Origin: SAR202 cluster bacterium
GTDB lineage: Bacteria > Chloroflexota > Dehalococcoidia > Lucifugimonadales > UBA1123
Direction: 5' to 3'
Assembly (NCBI GenBank): GCA_030743915.1
Contig: JASLRP010000159.1
Location: 1 to 17,416 of the forward strand
DNA length: 17,416 bases
The notes beneath the pieces were generated by a model. It was given only the letters and a program-made list of their open reading frames with translations, had not been told where the DNA came from and searched no databases. Made by a program: the position numbers and the translations under genes. This document shows, one piece after another, positions 15,395 to 17,416 of this stretch; the first letter of the stretch is position 1; each line of letters opens with the position of its first letter.

Positions 15395-16810
15395 ATGGCA
15401 TCCGTAAAGCCAGGAACCGAGTCGAGCTGGTTGAAGCCAGGTTGGATCCAGGACTGGGACCCGGAGAACGAAGACTTCTGGGCACGAACTGGCAAACGGA
15501 TAGCCTGGAAAAACCTGATCATATCCATCCCTGCGCTTCACCTCGCGTTCGCCGTGTGGCTCCTGTGGAGCGCGGTTGTCGTGAACCTCAACAGCATGGG
15601 CTTCGGCTTCACCGTCGGCGAGCTTTTCTGGCTGGCTGCCGTGCCGGGCCTGACCGGGCCGACGCTGCGGATACCGCACTCATTCTTCCCCAGCAAGGCG
15701 GGTGGGTGGATCGTCCATATCGTCAGCGTAGCCTCACTGCTAATACCTTTGACATGGATGTTCTTCGCTCTCAAGGACCCCAACACGGCCTGGAGCACGT
15801 TCATGATAATTGGCGCCCTTTGCGGGTTTGGCGGTGGCAATTTCGCTTCCTCCATGTCCAACATCAGCTCTTTCTTTCCAACAAGTCAGCAGGGGCTTGG
15901 CCTCGGCCTGAACGCAGGCCTCGGAAACCTGGGCGTTAGCTCTGTACAGTTCCTGACCCGGTTCGTGGTCGGAGCGGGTATCTTCGGCGGCATAGCAGGC
16001 GCGTCTGCGATTTACCAGGAAGGTAAGTTCGTGGACAACCAGTGGGTCACCACTGCGGGAGGCACAGTGAAAGACATGTGGCTGCAAAATGCCGCATTTG
16101 TGTGGATCGTGCCCACCGTCATTGTCCTGGTCGCAGCGATACTATTCATGAACAGCCTTCGGGCTTTTAGCTCGCCGCTCAGTGAGCAGTTGCAGATATT
16201 CAAGCTGAAGCACAACTGGGTGATGACCTGGCTGTACACGATGGCCTTCGGCTCCTTCATCGGATATTCGGCCGCCTTCCCCCTGACCATCAAGGTCGTC
16301 TATGGCGACCTGCCGGATGCCCCGGACGGGCTGGCCCTCCAGTATGCATTCCTCGGACCGTTGCTGGGCTCGCTCATAAGACCGGTGGGAGGCTGGCTGT
16401 CGGACAAGTTTTCCGGCGCCAAGGTGACGCTTGGGGCGGGCATCGGGCTTATTGCGTCATCGCTCGCCGTCACTATGTTCACCCATCCGACAAACATGGA
16501 CAGTTTCCCTTACTTCCTGGGCATGTTCTTGATTATGTTTACCTGCACGGGGTTGCTGAACGGGTCCACATTCAGGATGATCGGCGTGATCAAGCAGTTC
16601 ACCTTCCAGACGCGCGGGCCGGTGCTAGGCTGGACCTCCGCGGTCGCGGCATATGGCGCGTTCATCATACCGATCGTGTTCAAGGGAGCTATCGAGGCCA
16701 ATGGCGCCCCGGACCTGGGGTTGTACATCTTCGTGGTATTCTACGCCGTGTCCATGGTTATCCTCTGGTACTTCTACCTCAGGAAGGACGCGCCCGAATA
16801 CGGAGCATAA
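15395..16810 (+). CDS. narK: NarK2-type nitrate/nitrite MFS transporter
   Basis: This 471-residue protein is intact, with about 12 membrane segments. The N-terminal cytoplasmic part WDPENEDFW...TGKRIAWKNL is typical of the NarK subgroup related to E. coli NarK. The substrate-binding arginines are R92 (LRIPHSFF) and R329 (RPVGGWLSD). Nitrate signature 1 is the Gly/Asn-rich helix at about 146-182 (GGGNFASSMSNISSFF, then GLNAGLGNLG). Signature 2 contains N389-G-S391 with TFRMI. NarK proteins of this kind exchange nitrate for nitrite. That supplies substrate to the cytoplasmic NarG active site and exports its product. AGGAG (15381-15385) with 9-base spacing supports the ATG. The neighbouring transporter is of the other NarK subtype, as in the paired narK genes of Thermus and some denitrifiers. 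If that neighbour is really broken, this gene is the only working nitrate/nitrite transporter here. Confidence 0.94.
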   Translation: MASVKPGTESSWLKPGWIQDWDPENEDFWARTGKRIAWKNLIISIPALHLAFAVWLLWSAVVVNLNSMGFGFTVGELFWLAAVPGLTGPTLRIPHSFFPSKAGGWIVHIVSVASLLIPLTWMFFALKDPNTAWSTFMIIGALCGFGGGNFASSMSNISSFFPTSQQGLGLGLNAGLGNLGVSSVQFLTRFVVGAGIFGGIAGASAIYQEGKFVDNQWVTTAGGTVKDMWLQNAAFVWIVPTVIVLVAAILFMNSLRAFSSPLSEQLQIFKLKHNWVMTWLYTMAFGSFIGYSAAFPLTIKVVYGDLPDAPDGLALQYAFLGPLLGSLIRPVGGWLSDKFSGAKVTLGAGIGLIASSLAVTMFTHPTNMDSFPYFLGMFLIMFTCTGLLNGSTFRMIGVIKQFTFQTRGPVLGWTSAVAAYGAFIIPIVFKGAIEANGAPDLGLYIFVVFYAVSMVILWYFYLRKDAPEYGA

Positions 16811-17035
16811 AGCCAACAGCGTCCAGACGCTTACCCAGCTGATTTCTAGGTCAACTTCTGCAGTTTGGTTTGCTGCGTAGGGATGTCCACGGATTTGTGG
16901 GCCCGCTAGATCGGCAGCGTCAACCGCTGGACGGGTCGGACCGACGCCGGATGCGCCTTGATACACTTGCTACGTCAGCATGTGACCGCATCAATGCCCA
17001 CTCCGGCCCAACTCCAGGCGTAGCGAGGAGTTAAC

Positions 17036-17416
17036 ATGGCGACACGGGCATTGACGGGCCGTGGTGCGGTCCTGAGCTACATCGCGCTGACCAAGCCCCG
17101 AATAGTGGTCCTGCTCGCATTCACAGCGTTAGGCGGCATGTTTCTGGCGTCTCAGGGGGCGCCAGACCCTGCGTTGACGCTGGCAGTGCTGGTGGCGGGA
17201 TCATTGGCTGCGGGCGGCGCCAACGCGCTGAATCATATCCTGGACAGGGACATCGACGAGCGAATGGAGCGCACCCGCGACCGCCCGATGGTCCAGGGAG
17301 CGGTAGGCGTTGGCCACGCGATGTGGTTCGGCATCTTGTTGAACGGGATCGCGTTCGCCATCCTAACCTTGTTCGCCAACCCACTCAGCGCGGCGCTCAC
17401 ACTCGGCGCCACTCTG
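17036..17416 (+). CDS. ctaB: Protoheme IX farnesyltransferase (haem O synthase), 5' part (partial)
   Basis: 127 codons are visible before the right edge (full-length proteins have about 300). LSYIALTKPRIVVLL is the characteristic N-terminal TKPR motif of CtaB/COX10. N66-HIL-D70-RDI-D74 with ERMERTRDRP (to P84) is the prenyl-diphosphate/Mg-binding motif N-x3-D-x3-D of the UbiA superfamily. Two to three hydrophobic segments frame it. The enzyme adds a farnesyl group to haem b to give haem O, needed for haem-copper terminal oxidases. GCGAGGAG about 7-14 bases before the ATG at 17036 is a good ribosome-binding site. It lies 225 bases after narK2 in a gap with only weak hairpins (for example 16818-16831, no T-run), so it may start a separate oxidase operon. 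The C-terminal half cannot be checked. Confidence 0.93.
   Translation, partial: MATRALTGRGAVLSYIALTKPRIVVLLAFTALGGMFLASQGAPDPALTLAVLVAGSLAAGGANALNHILDRDIDERMERTRDRPMVQGAVGVGHAMWFGILLNGIAFAILTLFANPLSAALTLGATL

Noticed and set aside
16818..16831. Hairpin AGCGTC-CA-GACGCT as terminator after narK2
   Set aside because: The stem is short with a tight loop and no T-run follows, so it is not a credible intrinsic terminator.

Overview
The window is a bacterial chromosome segment of moderate to high GC. All convincing genes lie on the + strand. The best guess for the host is a Chloroflexota-like bacterium. This is an inference from the PAS/GAF regulator with a SARP-type winged helix and BTAD output, the tail-anchored dihaem cytochrome in front of narG, and the style of the intergenic repeats. 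No rRNA or other phylogenetic marker is present to prove it.

Left part (1-2345): the 3' end of an enoyl-CoA hydratase/isomerase gene, followed by two adjacent paralogous phosphotransferase (APH/homoserine-kinase-fold) genes that look like a tandem duplication. A 479-bp gap (2346-2824) holds a tandemly duplicated unit of about 148 bp, each copy carrying an imperfect inverted repeat. The gap then becomes AT-rich and contains a 22-bp near-perfect dyad (2683-2704) in front of the next gene.

Middle (2825-6090): a 761-residue one-component regulator (Cys-rich PAS, two GAF domains, winged helix, BTAD), ended by a clear intrinsic terminator (5152-5177). A gene-poor stretch follows with one small plausible hypothetical ORF and a 20-bp dyad (5873-5892) upstream of the respiratory operon.

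Right part (6091-16810): a complete narC-G-H-J-I-K-K cluster. It encodes a tail-anchored dihaem cytochrome c, the molybdo-bis-PGD catalytic subunit with its [4Fe-4S] His/Cys3 site and Mo-ligand Asp, the four-cluster Fe-S subunit, the NarJ chaperone, the dihaem b membrane subunit with all four His ligands, and two MFS nitrate/nitrite transporters. The first transporter carries an apparent frameshift near 14966. The order matches the Thermus nar operon. Apart from the missing nxrX, it also matches Nitrobacter-type nitrite oxidoreductase clusters, so the physiological direction (nitrate reduction or nitrite oxidation) cannot be settled from sequence reading alone.

Right edge (17036-17416): the 5' part of ctaB (haem O synthase), suggesting that a haem-copper oxidase locus begins just outside the window. 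Working model (inference): the PAS-GAF-BTAD protein senses a redox or nitrogen-oxide signal and controls the nar/nxr operon. The transporters exchange nitrate and nitrite across the membrane for the cytoplasm-facing enzyme, and NarC/NarI connect it to the quinone pool and cytochrome c.
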